From assembly GCF_900110505.1 (NCBI RefSeq), contig NZ_FODZ01000005.1, forward strand, positions 248,001-312,000: 64,000 nt of DNA, read 5' to 3'. Below the pieces are notes generated by a model. It did not search any database. It saw only the letters and a list, made by a program, of their open reading frames with translations, and had not been told where the DNA came from. The stretch comes from Luteibacter sp. UNC138MFCol5.1. Its GTDB lineage: Bacteria; Pseudomonadota; Gammaproteobacteria; Xanthomonadales; Rhodanobacteraceae. Both the position numbers and the translations under genes were made by a program. Below are positions 8,301-17,343 of the stretch, in pieces. Within the stretch, counting starts at the first letter, position 1. Each line of letters begins with the position of its first letter.

Positions 8301-10151
8301 ATGCGCCTGCTTCCCGTCGTTGCCCTGACCATGACGTTTCCCGTCGTGGCCTTCGCCGCCGATCCGCATTCCTATGCCCAGCCCGACGCGGTCCGGGTCA
8401 CCCATCTCGACCTCGACCTGAAGCTCGACTTCGGCAAGCGTGAGCTCGCGGGCAACGCGACGCTCAAGCTCGACTGGAAGGACGCGAAGGCGAAGGACCT
8501 CGTCCTCGACACGCGCGACCTCAAGATCGCCGGCGTCGAAGCCGTCGATGCGACCGGCAAGTCCTCGCCGCTGAAGTTCGCTCTCGCGCCGCGCGACAAG
8601 GAGCTCGGTTCGAAGCTGACGATCCAGGCCCCGGCGCACCCGGCGAGCGTCCGCATCACGTATGCCACCGTGCCGGAAGCCTCCGGCCTGCAGTGGCTGA
8701 CGCCCGACCAGACGGCCGACAAGAAGCAGCCCTTCATGTTCTCGCAGTCCGAGTCGATCCACGCGCGTTCGTGGGTGCCGCTGCAGGACTCGCCGGCGAT
8801 CCGCTTCACGTACGACGCGCACGTCACCGCGCCGAAGGACGTCCGCGTCGTGATGAGCGCGATCAACGACGCGAAACATCCGCTGGACGGCGACTTCCGC
8901 TTCGACCAGCCGCACCCGATCCCGTCCTACCTGCTCGCCATCGCCGCGGGCGACCTCGCCGTCAAGGAAACCGGTCCACGCAGCGCGGTGTATGCCGAGC
9001 CCAGTGTCGTCGGCAAGGCCGCGCACGAGTTCGAGGACACCGAGAAACTGATCGAGACCACCGAGAAGCTCTACGGTCCCTATGCCTGGGGCCGTTACGA
9101 CATCCTCGTGCTGCCGCCGTCGTTCCCGTTTGGCGGCATGGAAAACCCGAACATGACGTTCGCGACGCCGACGGTACTCGTCGGCGACAAGAGCCTCGTG
9201 TCGCTGGTCTCGCACGAGCTGGCGCACTCCTGGTCGGGCAACCTCGTCACCAGCGCCGCATGGCGCGACATCTGGCTGAACGAAGGTTTCACCACCTACG
9301 TGCAGGGACGCATCACCGAAGCCGTCTACGGCAAGGCGCTCGCCGACGAGGAAAGCCTTCTCTCCGCGCGCGAGCTGCAGAAGACGATCGGCAAGATGCC
9401 CGAGAACGTCCAGCGCCTGACGCCCGAGCCGCGCGGCGTGGGTGCCGACGATTCGCTTTCGTCGGTGGCTTACGACAAGGGTTCCTGGTTCCTGCGCACG
9501 CTGGAAGCCCGCTTCGGGCGCGAGACCTTCGACACGTATCTGAAGGGTTATTTCGCGCACTTCGCGTTCCAGAGCATCGATACCGACACGATGTTCGCGT
9601 ACCTGAAGGCCAACCTGCTCGACAAGTACCCGGGCAAGATGAGCGAAGCCGAGGCCCGCGCGTGGATCTGGCAGCCGGGCATTCCGAAGGACGCGCCGCT
9701 GCCCGAATCGCCGCGCTTCGACGCGATCGACAAGGAGCGCGAGGCGTTCCTCGCCGGCAAGCTCGCCGCGGACAAGCTCGATGCGAAATCGTGGAACACC
9801 CAGGAATGGATGTACTTCCTCGATCGCCTGCCGGACGTGCCGCCGCTGGCGAAGATGAAGGAGCTCGACGCCGCGTGGCATCTCACCGGCACGCCGAACG
9901 CCGAGATCGGCATGCGCTGGTACGCGCACGCCATCGCCGCGGGCGACAAGGACGTGTGGACGGCCGCCGCCGAGCACATGACGCGCATCGGCCGCCTGTA
10001 CCTGACGACGCCCGTCTACCGCGCCTTCGCCCGCACGCCGGAAGGCCTCGCGTTCGCGAAGGCGACGTATGCCAAGGCGAAGTCCGGCTACCACCCGATG
10101 ACGCAGCAGGCCGTCGAACGCATCCTCGCCGGTACCGCGAAGAAGCCGTGA
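8301..10151 (+). CDS. Secreted M1-family zinc aminopeptidase (leukotriene A4 hydrolase-like)
   Basis: 616 residues with a signal peptide (cleavage near VAFAAD, residue 20). The M1 exopeptidase motif GGMEN is at residues 278–282. The zinc site is H305-ELA-H309 with the third ligand in NEGFTTY (E328). The N-terminal beta-sandwich and C-terminal alpha-helical repeats fit the LTA4H/cold-active aminopeptidase subgroup, which in bacteria cleaves N-terminal residues from peptides in the periplasm or outside the cell. Start choice is supported by the signal peptide. It is followed by two strong hairpins and shares no operon with its neighbours. Confidence 0.93.
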   Translation: MRLLPVVALTMTFPVVAFAADPHSYAQPDAVRVTHLDLDLKLDFGKRELAGNATLKLDWKDAKAKDLVLDTRDLKIAGVEAVDATGKSSPLKFALAPRDKELGSKLTIQAPAHPASVRITYATVPEASGLQWLTPDQTADKKQPFMFSQSESIHARSWVPLQDSPAIRFTYDAHVTAPKDVRVVMSAINDAKHPLDGDFRFDQPHPIPSYLLAIAAGDLAVKETGPRSAVYAEPSVVGKAAHEFEDTEKLIETTEKLYGPYAWGRYDILVLPPSFPFGGMENPNMTFATPTVLVGDKSLVSLVSHELAHSWSGNLVTSAAWRDIWLNEGFTTYVQGRITEAVYGKALADEESLLSARELQKTIGKMPENVQRLTPEPRGVGADDSLSSVAYDKGSWFLRTLEARFGRETFDTYLKGYFAHFAFQSIDTDTMFAYLKANLLDKYPGKMSEAEARAWIWQPGIPKDAPLPESPRFDAIDKEREAFLAGKLAADKLDAKSWNTQEWMYFLDRLPDVPPLAKMKELDAAWHLTGTPNAEIGMRWYAHAIAAGDKDVWTAAAEHMTRIGRLYLTTPVYRAFARTPEGLAFAKATYAKAKSGYHPMTQQAVERILAGTAKKP

Positions 10152-10159
10152 CGCACGAT

Positions 10160-10226
10160 CTTGCGGCCGCGAAGGCGGCCGCAAGGGTTGCATCCTCCTG
10201 CGACGCCCCGCATCTTGCGGGGCGTC
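10160..10226 (+). terminator. Two consecutive perfect hairpins
   Basis: CTTGCGGCCGC (10160–10170) pairs with GCGGCCGCAAG (10175–10185); then GACGCCCCGCA (10202–10212) pairs with TGCGGGGCGTC (10216–10226). Both 11-bp stems are perfect with loops of 3–4 nt. They fill the gap between two co-directional genes. The lack of a T-run is common for hairpins in very GC-rich genomes. Confidence 0.6.
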
Positions 10227-10248
10227 CACCGTTACGAAGCCCCCATTC

Positions 10249-11247
10249 ATGGCCAAGACCCCCACCCTCGCCTCGTCCGATCGCCGCCCGCTCTGGCAGC
10301 GCCTGCTGCTGCGCCGGCTGAAGTTCCTCGTCATCGTGGCGGTCGTGCTGGGCCTGGGCGCGGGCATCGTCTACCTCTTCGCGCCCTCCCTGCTGCTCAA
10401 GGCCGACGCGGCCCGGCAGGCGCTGAGCGCGCACATGGAGAAGAAGACGATCGTGGCGGGCGACACCACGTGGTCGTATTACGAAGGCGGCCAGGGTCCG
10501 ACGATCGTGCTGCTACACGGCTTCGCCGCCGACAAGGCCACCTGGCTCGAAACCGCCAAGGCGCTCGGCGAACATTTCCACATCCTCATTCCCGATCTTC
10601 CGGGCTGGGGCGATTCGTCGCGCATCGACACCGGCGACTACGGCATTCCCCAGCAGGCCGCCCGCCTCGAGGCCTTCGCGGCCGCGGTCGGCGCGCAGCG
10701 TTTCCTGCTCGTCGGCCATTCGATGGGCGGTGCGATCGCTGGCGTGTACGCGCAGCAGCATCCCGAGCGCGTGGCGAGTCTCGTGCTGATGAGCTCGCTC
10801 GGCCTCACGTTCAAGGACAACGACTTCACCCGCGACGTGAAGTCGGGCAAGAATCCGTTCCTTCTCGAGGATCGTGCCGATCTGGAAGCTCTGCTCGCGC
10901 GCATGTTCCTCAAGCCGCCGCAATTCCCCGGTCGCATCGAGGATGCGCTGGTCGCACGCAACCGCAAGGACCACGCCTTCATCGAGCGCGCGTTCGTCGA
11001 ACTTAAGCAGCCGGCGCAGGCGTTCGCGCTCGACCCGGTCATCGGCAAGCTGCAGATGCCCGTGCTCGGCCTGTGGTGCCGCGAGGACAAGATCATCGAC
11101 GTGTCCGCGCTGGACACGCTGCGCGAAGGCCTGAAGAGCTCGCCGTCGATCGGCGCCACGGTGCTGAACGGCTGCAACCACATGCCGATGCTCGAGAAGC
11201 CGGAAGACACCGCGCGCGTCCTGACGGGTTTCGCGCTGGCGCATTGA
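10249..11247 (+). CDS. Membrane-anchored alpha/beta hydrolase
   Basis: 332 residues. A basic N-terminus and one membrane segment (about residues 24–47, VVLGLGAGIVYLF) anchor it, leaving the hydrolase domain on the periplasmic side. Domain hallmarks: the oxyanion-hole block LLHGFAAD, the nucleophile elbow GHSMGG, an acidic residue in REDKIIDV and a His in NGCNHMP near the C-terminus, so the Ser–Asp–His triad looks complete. It resembles esterase/lipase-type folds; the substrate cannot be told. The gene is convergent with the YgjP-like gene, and a palindrome (GCCCGCCGGCGGGC, 11265–11278) lies between their ends. Confidence 0.85.
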   Translation: MAKTPTLASSDRRPLWQRLLLRRLKFLVIVAVVLGLGAGIVYLFAPSLLLKADAARQALSAHMEKKTIVAGDTTWSYYEGGQGPTIVLLHGFAADKATWLETAKALGEHFHILIPDLPGWGDSSRIDTGDYGIPQQAARLEAFAAAVGAQRFLLVGHSMGGAIAGVYAQQHPERVASLVLMSSLGLTFKDNDFTRDVKSGKNPFLLEDRADLEALLARMFLKPPQFPGRIEDALVARNRKDHAFIERAFVELKQPAQAFALDPVIGKLQMPVLGLWCREDKIIDVSALDTLREGLKSSPSIGATVLNGCNHMPMLEKPEDTARVLTGFALAH

Positions 11248-11283
11248 TCGCCAACGCGACCGGCGCCCGCCGGCGGGCTAAGC

Positions 11284-12105
11284 TCAGTCCGCCACGTCGG
11301 CGATCAGACGATCGAGCTGCATCTTCAGCCCGCTGCCGTTCGCGCGCAGCCACGTGCGCTGTTCCTTGTAATCGGGAAACACGGCTTCCACCCAGTGCCA
11401 GAACTTCGCCGAGTGGTTGCGCACCTTCAGGTGACACAGCTCGTGCACGAGCACGTAGCGCAGCGCCGCGGGCGGGGCGAGCGCGAGGGCGAGATCGAGG
11501 TTGATCCTGTCGCGCGTGTCCAGGCTTCCCCACAGGCTCTTCAGCGGCCGGATGCGCAGGGCGGTCGGCGCCGCGTTGATCTGCGGGATGTAGGCGGGCA
11601 GCCAGCGCGAAACGTCGCGCCGGATCTGCGCCTCGAAATGCGTCGCGAGCAGCCCCCGGGCGACGAGCAACGCGCGGGTGTGCGGGCGCGGGATGCTGAG
11701 GGTGAGCAGGCCCGGCTCGTGCTCCACGCGCGGATAAGGGCCCTCGGCCCAATCGAGGGTGACGTCCTCGCCGCGGAATGGGAACGTGGTGGGGACTCCC
11801 ACGCGCAGCGGCGGCAGGGGCTCGGCATCGAGGTTGAACTCGCCGAGCTTCTGCTCGAGCCAGTCGGCATGGTGGCGCAGGAACGCGGTCATCTGCGCCA
11901 CATGCGTGCCGTTGGGATAGGTGAGACGGGCCCCCTTTGGCGTCACCGTCAGCCGCAGGCGGCGCGCACGGGGGTGCGCCGCCTTCAGTACACGGATCGT
12001 GGCGCCCGTGGGGGTCGCCAGTTCCAGCCAGTCGCCTTCTTCCGATGCCATGAGCCGAGTCTCGTTGCGATCCCGACGAACATCCCACCAACTCATATCA
12101 GACAC
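11284..12105 (-). CDS. YgjP-like zinc metallopeptidase family protein (DUF45, M48-related)
   Basis: 273 residues from GTG 12105; ATG 12096 and ATG 12051 are alternative starts and none has a strong Shine-Dalgarno sequence. The C-terminal half carries HELCHLKVRNHSAKFW, the HExxH...H zinc motif of the YgjP/DUF45 family, preceded by the conserved block RIRPLKSLWGS. E. coli YgjP has been described as a metal-dependent UTP pyrophosphatase, but the general family role is unsettled. The gene follows rdgC with a 19-bp gap, so the two may be co-transcribed. Confidence 0.88.
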   Translation of the reverse strand: MSDMSWWDVRRDRNETRLMASEEGDWLELATPTGATIRVLKAAHPRARRLRLTVTPKGARLTYPNGTHVAQMTAFLRHHADWLEQKLGEFNLDAEPLPPLRVGVPTTFPFRGEDVTLDWAEGPYPRVEHEPGLLTLSIPRPHTRALLVARGLLATHFEAQIRRDVSRWLPAYIPQINAAPTALRIRPLKSLWGSLDTRDRINLDLALALAPPAALRYVLVHELCHLKVRNHSAKFWHWVEAVFPDYKEQRTWLRANGSGLKMQLDRLIADVAD

Positions 12106-12124
12106 TGCGACTGGCGGGCCGGGA

Positions 12125-13033
12125 TCATTCCGGGCGAGGCAGCGTGAACCATTCGGCGAGCTTGCCGAGCAGGCGTTCGTATTCGAGCGCCATCAGGGCG
12201 AAGTTCGCGTCCATTTCCGCCGCGGCCGATTCGGGGCTGTCCGCCTGTTCGTCGAGCACGACGTCCGTGAACTTGATTTTACGCAGGATCAGGTCCTCGC
12301 CCAGCACGAACGATATGCGGTCGTCGAACACCAGACCCAACTGGAACACCTGCTTGCCGGTTCGGAGGTGCTCCCGAATCTCATCGGTGTCGAGACCCTG
12401 GCGGCGGCAGCGCGCGATGGCGCCCGAGGCCGTCGCCGGGTCGCGGAGTTCGCATTCGTCGCCGAGGACCAGGCCGGCCGGCAGCTCGCCCGAGGCGACC
12501 CAGTGGGTCATGAGGATGCGCGGGGACTCTTCCGGCGCCAGCGGGGCGGCCGGGAAGCTTCCCAAGGCTTCGCGGATCTGGCTCAGCGTATTCTCAGCCG
12601 ACTTGCGACTGGAGGTATCCAGCACGAGCCAGCCGTTCTTCTTGTCCGCGTAGGCCTTCATGCGCGAGCTGCGCACGAAGGCGCGCGGCAGGAGCTCGTT
12701 CATGACGTCGTCCTTGAGCTTCTTGCGCTCGCGGCCGCCGACCTTGCGTCCCTCTTCCTCGACGATCTTCTCGATGCGATTGGCCAGCTCGTCGTTCACG
12801 ACGGCCGATGGCAGGAGCTTATCCTCGCTGCCCACCGTGACCATCGTGTTGCGGCCGACCGTATGCGTGAGCGCTTCCTCGTTGCGGCCGAGCGGCGAGA
12901 CGAAACCGCGCGTCGAGAGCTCCATCGGACCGACGGGACGCAGACGGTGTTCCGGCAGCGCCTCGTCGAGACGGTCGAGATCGGCGGCGACGGGTTCGGA
13001 AAAACGGAAAAGCGTCAGGTTGCGAAAGAACAT
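12125..13033 (-). CDS. rdgC: Recombination-associated protein RdgC
   Basis: 302 residues starting at the family-typical MFFRNLTLFRF; upstream in-frame codons (to 13066) are left out for that reason. RdgC forms a ring-shaped dimer that binds double-stranded DNA without sequence preference and limits RecA action at nucleoids. The central block ELLPRAFVRSSR and the C-terminal stretch are typical. It lies downstream of the aminotransferase on the same strand, with a 78-bp gap. Confidence 0.97.
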   Translation of the reverse strand: MFFRNLTLFRFSEPVAADLDRLDEALPEHRLRPVGPMELSTRGFVSPLGRNEEALTHTVGRNTMVTVGSEDKLLPSAVVNDELANRIEKIVEEEGRKVGGRERKKLKDDVMNELLPRAFVRSSRMKAYADKKNGWLVLDTSSRKSAENTLSQIREALGSFPAAPLAPEESPRILMTHWVASGELPAGLVLGDECELRDPATASGAIARCRRQGLDTDEIREHLRTGKQVFQLGLVFDDRISFVLGEDLILRKIKFTDVVLDEQADSPESAAAEMDANFALMALEYERLLGKLAEWFTLPRPE

Positions 13034-13111
13034 GTATCGACAAATCTCTTGCGAAGGGGTGGCCATGACGGACGCGCATGCGTCCGCCGGCGAAACACGA
13101 TGGGTGCGAGG

Positions 13112-14299
13112 TCAGACCACGCGGGCGATGGCGTCGGCCACGCGCTCGATATTGCCACCGTTGAGGGCGGCGACGCAGATGCGGCCCGTGCCGACGGCGT
13201 AGATGCCGAACTCGCTGCGCAGGCGCTCGACCTGGGTGGCGGAGAGTCCCGAGTACGAGAACATGCCGCGCTGGCGCTCGATGAAACCGAAGTCGCCGGC
13301 CTTCGCCAGGCGCTGCGTCAGTTCGCTGCGCATGCGACGGATGCGCTCGCGCATCTCGCCCAGTTCGGCTTCCCACGTCGCGCGCAGGTCGTCGTGGTTG
13401 AGCACGGCGGCCACCACGGCCGCGCCATGCGTCGGCGGATTGGAGTAGTTCGTGCGGATGACGCGCTTGACCTGCGACTGCACGCGCGTGGCTTCGTCGT
13501 GCGAACCCGTGACGATCGACAGCGCGCCGACGCGTTCGCCGTACAGCGAGAACGACTTCGAGAACGAGCTGGCGACGAAGAACGGCAGACCCGCGTCGGC
13601 GAACTGGCGCACTGCGGTCGCGTCCGCCTCGATGCCATCACCGAAGCCCTGATAGGCGATGTCGAGGAACGGCACGAGGCCGTGCTCGCGCACCGTCTCG
13701 ATCACGCGCTTCCAGTCGTCGGTGCCGAGGTCCACGCCCGTGGGGTTGTGGCAGCACGCGTGCAGCACGACGACGGCGCCCTTCGGCAGCTTCGCGAGGT
13801 CGGCGAGCATGCCGTCCACGTCGACGCCATGCGTGGTCGCGTCGTAGTAGCGGTATTCCACGACCTCGAAGCCCGCGCTCTCGAACAGTGCGCGGTGGTT
13901 CTCCCAGCTCGGATTGCTGATCGCGACCGGCACGTTCGGATTCAGGCGCTTGAGGAAATCGGCGCCGACCTTCAGCGCGCCCGTGCCACCGAGGGCCTGC
14001 GCGGTGACCACGCGGCGATCGGCGAGCAGCGCGGAATCCGCGCCGAAGAGCAGCTTCTGCACCGCGGTGTCGTAGAGGGCGATGCCGTCGATCGGCAGGT
14101 AGCCGCGCGGCAGCTGCGCTTCGAGGCGCGCCTTTTCGGCTTCGCGCACGGCGCGCAGGAGCGGCACGTGGCCGTTCTCGTCGTAGTACACGCCGACGCC
14201 GAGGTTCACCTTGTCGGCGCGCGTATCGGCGCCGAAGGCTTCGTTGAGGCCGAGGATCGGATCGCGCGGCGCGAGTTCGACGGAAGAGAACAGGGTCAT
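13112..14299 (-). CDS. tyrB: Aromatic amino acid aminotransferase
   Basis: 395 residues, class I PLP-dependent aminotransferase of subgroup Iα. The PLP Schiff-base lysine is K248 in SSFSKSFSLYGERVG, and the cofactor-ring contacts CCHNPTGVD and DIAYQGF are intact. Subgroup Iα includes aspartate (AspC) and tyrosine/aromatic (TyrB) aminotransferases, which interconvert amino acids with 2-oxo acids using glutamate/2-oxoglutarate. Separating AspC from TyrB by eye is uncertain; xanthomonad copies are usually annotated as aromatic. ttcA lies upstream on the same strand after 34 bp, so they may share a transcript. Confidence 0.9.
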   Translation of the reverse strand: MTLFSSVELAPRDPILGLNEAFGADTRADKVNLGVGVYYDENGHVPLLRAVREAEKARLEAQLPRGYLPIDGIALYDTAVQKLLFGADSALLADRRVVTAQALGGTGALKVGADFLKRLNPNVPVAISNPSWENHRALFESAGFEVVEYRYYDATTHGVDVDGMLADLAKLPKGAVVVLHACCHNPTGVDLGTDDWKRVIETVREHGLVPFLDIAYQGFGDGIEADATAVRQFADAGLPFFVASSFSKSFSLYGERVGALSIVTGSHDEATRVQSQVKRVIRTNYSNPPTHGAAVVAAVLNHDDLRATWEAELGEMRERIRRMRSELTQRLAKAGDFGFIERQRGMFSYSGLSATQVERLRSEFGIYAVGTGRICVAALNGGNIERVADAIARVV

Positions 14300-14333
14300 G
14301 ATCGGAGGGCCTTGTAGACGTTAAGGGGAATGA

Positions 14334-15206
14334 TCAGTCGGTTTCGTCGTGACCGTCGCCGCCGGCGAGCCACGCGTGCGCGTCGGGCCGCGACGCGTCG
14401 TCGCGTGCGCCGAGCGAGGCGAAGTCGAAGAGCGAGCGGTCGGTCAGCTGCGACGGCGCGATGTTGCCCATCGCGCGGAAGATGGTTTCGCTGCGACCGG
14501 GATGCGCCTTCTCCCAGTCGGCGAGCATGCGCTTGACGACCTTGCGCTGCATGTTCTCCTGCGAACCACACAGGTTGCAGGGAATGATCGGGAACGCGCG
14601 CGACTCGGCATACGCCGCGATGTCGTCTTCACGGCAATACGCGAGCGGACGGATCACGACATGGCGGCCGTCGTCGGAGAGCAGCTTCGGCGGCATCGCC
14701 TTCAGGCTGCCCTGGTAGAACATGTTGAGGAAGAACGTGCCGAGGATGTCGTCGCGGTGATGGCCCAGCGCGATGCGCGTGACGCCGTTGTCCGCGGCCC
14801 ACTGATAGAGCGCGCCGCGGCGCATGCGCGAGCACAGGCTGCACATCGTCTTGCCCTGCGGGATGACGCGGGTGACGACGCTGTAGGTGTCCTGTTCGAT
14901 CACGTGGAACGGCACGCCGCGGGCCGTGAGGTACTCCGGCAGCACGTGCGCGGGGAAATCCGGCTGCTTCTGGTCGAGGTTGACCGCGACGATCTCGAAG
15001 CGCACGGGAGCCTTCGCCTGCAGCGAGAGCAGCATGTCGAGCAGGGTGTAGGAATCCTTGCCGCCCGACAGGCAGACCATGACCTTGTCGCCCTCCTCGA
15101 TCATGCCGTAGTCGGCGATCGCCTGGCCGACCTGGCGGCGCAGCCGTTTGGCCAGCTTACCGGCTTCGAAGGTCTGCTTGCGGGTGGCGTCGGGGGAGGC
15201 GGACAT
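14334..15206 (-). CDS. ttcA: tRNA 2-thiocytidine(32) synthetase TtcA
   Basis: 290 residues. TtcA thiolates cytidine 32 in certain tRNAs, using ATP and an oxygen-sensitive [4Fe-4S] cluster. The PP-loop SGGKDS is at residues 47–52, the CxxC pair at C122/C125, and the third cluster Cys lies in IPCNLCGS. The [17 protein letters not shown] block is diagnostic. All key residues are present. The following gene on this strand is the aminotransferase. Confidence 0.97.
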   Translation of the reverse strand: MSASPDATRKQTFEAGKLAKRLRRQVGQAIADYGMIEEGDKVMVCLSGGKDSYTLLDMLLSLQAKAPVRFEIVAVNLDQKQPDFPAHVLPEYLTARGVPFHVIEQDTYSVVTRVIPQGKTMCSLCSRMRRGALYQWAADNGVTRIALGHHRDDILGTFFLNMFYQGSLKAMPPKLLSDDGRHVVIRPLAYCREDDIAAYAESRAFPIIPCNLCGSQENMQRKVVKRMLADWEKAHPGRSETIFRAMGNIAPSQLTDRSLFDFASLGARDDASRPDAHAWLAGGDGHDETD

Positions 15207-15306
15207 GAGGGTGGCACTTCGGGACGGGCGAGTCGCCTATTGTAGCCGCTGCGGCCGGGCGCGCCGGGAGTTACAATCGCCCCTTCCCCCCGACCGGCCG
15301 AACGCC

Positions 15307-15513
15307 ATGCAGGTCCAGGATCCGATGCAGCTCTCCCAGCGCCTGGCCGAACTGAAGGTCGAGCACCGCGACCTCGACGCCGCCATCGACCACCTGGCGG
15401 CCGCCATCAGCCGCGACGAACTCCAGCTGACGCGCCTGAAGAAGCGCAAATTGCTGCTGAAGGACGCCATCGCCCGCATCGAAAGCCGGCTGATCCCGGA
15501 CCTGGACGCCTGA
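15307..15513 (+). CDS. YdcH-type DUF465 small coiled-coil protein
   Basis: 68 residues from ATG 15307 (ATG 15325 is possible). It is almost wholly helical with a charged heptad pattern (LKVEHRDLDAAIDHLAA, then LTRLKKRKLLLKDAIARIE), the signature of the DUF465/YdcH family of small cytoplasmic proteins with unknown role. TACAAT at 15272–15277 is a likely -10 box. The acetyltransferase gene starts 5 bp after the stop, so the two probably form an operon. Confidence 0.85.
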   Translation: MQVQDPMQLSQRLAELKVEHRDLDAAIDHLAAAISRDELQLTRLKKRKLLLKDAIARIESRLIPDLDA

Positions 15514-15518
15514 ATCCC

Positions 15519-16115
15519 ATGGATACGGTCCGCCTCGAGAACCGCTGGGTCACGCTGGAACCGCTCGCGCTGAACCATGTGGCCGCGCTGGAGAGCGCCG
15601 CGGCCGACGGCAACCTCTGGGATCTCTGGTTCACCTCGGTGCCCGCCCCGGGCCGAATGACCGACTACGTCGAGGCCGCCCTGCGCGGGCAGGAAGAAGG
15701 CCGGATGTCGCCCTGGGTGGTGCGCGAGAACGGCAGCGGGCAGATCGTGGGTTGCACGCGGTACTACGACATCGTGCCCGACCCGTCCCGCCTGGCCATC
15801 GGATACACGTGGTACGCGCGGCGCTGGCAGCGCAGCCACGTCAACACGGCCACCAAGCACCTGCTGCTCTCGAACGCGTTCCAGGAGGTCGGCGCGGTGG
15901 CGGTGGAATTCCACACCGACGCCTACAACCAGGATTCGCAGCGGGCGATCGAGCGGCTCGGCGCGAAGCGGGAAGGCATCCTGCGCGCGCACAAGCGCCG
16001 CAACGACGGCTCCCTGCGCGACACGGTGTGCTACAGCATCCTCGCCACCGAATGGCCGGATGTCGACCGCTGGCTGCAGCACCGCCTGCGGCGGCTGGCG
16101 CCAGCGGAAGCCTGA
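15519..16115 (+). CDS. GNAT-family N-acetyltransferase (RimJ/RimL type)
   Basis: 198 residues with one GNAT domain of the Acetyltransf_3 type. It opens with the typical LENRWVTLEPLALNHVAAL and contains IGYTWYARRWQRSHVNTATKHLLL, where the acetyl-CoA pyrophosphate loop is expected, and a C-terminal NQDSQRAIERLGAKREG block characteristic of RimJ/RimL relatives. These enzymes acetylate protein N-termini, amino acids or small molecules; the substrate here is unknown. It probably sits in an operon with the small DUF465 gene and is convergent with the efflux operon. Confidence 0.9.
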   Translation: MDTVRLENRWVTLEPLALNHVAALESAAADGNLWDLWFTSVPAPGRMTDYVEAALRGQEEGRMSPWVVRENGSGQIVGCTRYYDIVPDPSRLAIGYTWYARRWQRSHVNTATKHLLLSNAFQEVGAVAVEFHTDAYNQDSQRAIERLGAKREGILRAHKRRNDGSLRDTVCYSILATEWPDVDRWLQHRLRRLAPAEA

Positions 16116-16122
16116 CACCCCC

Positions 16123-17133
16123 TCAGCGGGCCGCCACGCCCGCCGGATGCACCACGAGCGTCGCGGTCATGCCCGCCGCCAGCACGGTGCCCTGCGGCAT
16201 GTGCGCCGTGTCGATCTTCACGCGCACCGGCACACGCTGCGCCAGCCGCACCCAGTTGAAGGTCGGGTTCACGTCGGCCAGCAGATCGCTGCCGGTGGGA
16301 TTGTCGGCGTCCGTGATGCCGCGGGCGATGCTTTCGACGCGGCCCTGCAGACGCACGCCGCCGCTCATCAGGCGGATGTCGACGGGATCGCCGATGCGCA
16401 GGCCCGGGAGTTTCGTCTCCTCGAAATACCCGTAGATCCAGTAGGAGCCGCTGTCGATCAGCGCCATGCGCGCCGTGCCCGCGCTGGCATAGTCGCCGAT
16501 GCGCACGTCGAGGTTGGTGACGTAGCCGTCCACCGGGGCGCGCACTTCGGTGCGATCGAGGTTGAGCTGCGCCGACGCCAGTTCGACCTGGGCCTGCGCG
16601 ACCGCCGCCAGCGCCTGCTGCTGCGACGCGCTGGCCTGCTTCGTGCTCGCCTGCGCCTGCTGCCATCCGGCACGGGCCGCGTTCGCCGCCGCCACCGCGT
16701 TGGCCTTGTCTTCGGCGGAGATGACGTTGTTGATCAGCTTCTGGCGACGCTCCGACTGCGCCTCGTACATCTCGTAGTTCGAGCGGCTCTGCTCCGCGCC
16801 GGCGAAGGCCGCGTTGATGTTGGCACCGGCGGCGCGCGCCGCGGCCTCGGCGGCGTTGAGGTTCGCCTTCGCCTGCGCCACCGCGTTCTCGTAGCGCGCG
16901 CGGTCGACGACGAAGAGCAGGTCGCCCTTCTTCACCGTCTGGTTGTCGATCACGCGGACATCGGTCACGAGGCCGGACACGTCGGGCGCGATGCGCACGA
17001 TCTCGGCGCGCACGCGGCCGTCGCGCGTCCATGGCGAATACATGTAGTGCTTCCACAGGGCTAATCCGACGACGACGCCGACGACCACGACGAGCGCGGT
17101 GATGGCGAAACGGACAAGGGAGGCGAGTTTCAT
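16123..17133 (-). CDS. aaeA: HlyD/EmrA-family membrane fusion protein of an AaeAB-type efflux pump
   Basis: 336 residues. One N-terminal membrane segment (about residues 9–28, FAITALVVVVGVVVGLALW) is followed by a biotinyl-lipoyl half (MYSPWTRDGRVRAEIVRIAPDVSG), a long Ala/Gln-rich coiled-coil hairpin (about 75–175) and the second lipoyl half (TEVRAPVDGYVTNLDVRIGDY). This is the periplasmic adaptor layout. It is the last gene of marR–FUSC–DUF1656–HlyD, the order of aae pumps that export aromatic carboxylic acids in E. coli. Symbol is by family resemblance; the substrate is inferred. Confidence 0.85.
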   Translation of the reverse strand: MKLASLVRFAITALVVVVGVVVGLALWKHYMYSPWTRDGRVRAEIVRIAPDVSGLVTDVRVIDNQTVKKGDLLFVVDRARYENAVAQAKANLNAAEAAARAAGANINAAFAGAEQSRSNYEMYEAQSERRQKLINNVISAEDKANAVAAANAARAGWQQAQASTKQASASQQQALAAVAQAQVELASAQLNLDRTEVRAPVDGYVTNLDVRIGDYASAGTARMALIDSGSYWIYGYFEETKLPGLRIGDPVDIRLMSGGVRLQGRVESIARGITDADNPTGSDLLADVNPTFNWVRLAQRVPVRVKIDTAHMPQGTVLAAGMTATLVVHPAGVAAR

Positions 17134-17145
17134 GACGGCATCACT

Positions 17146-17343
17146 CTAATTCAGGAGCAGCGCGAAGGCGCCGAAGACACAGACGAAGACGGCGAGGCGG
17201 AAGAGCGGCGGGTGCCAGACGAAGCGATAGAGACTGAAGCGGCCCGCGATCGCGTCCAGCAGCCAGATGACCGCGATCGCGAGGACGAACAGGATCAGCA
17301 GGCCCGGGACGAGCGCGTCGCCCAGAACGATCTCACGTGGCAT
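17146..17343 (-). CDS. aaeX: DUF1656 small membrane protein (AaeX-like)
   Basis: 65 residues with two hydrophobic segments (LVPGLLILFVLAIAVIWLL and LAVFVCVFGAFALLL) separated by the short loop FVWHPPLFR. This size, topology and sequence are those of DUF1656/AaeX, which is nearly always encoded between the FUSC subunit and the HlyD adaptor. Its start overlaps the end of the FUSC gene by 11 bp, so the two are probably translationally coupled. Confidence 0.88.
   Translation of the reverse strand: MPREIVLGDALVPGLLILFVLAIAVIWLLDAIAGRFSLYRFVWHPPLFRLAVFVCVFGAFALLLN

Noticed and set aside
11921..14317. A 798-codon plus-strand frame over rdgC and the aminotransferase
   Set aside because: Antisense to two core genes with complete motifs; no start signal.
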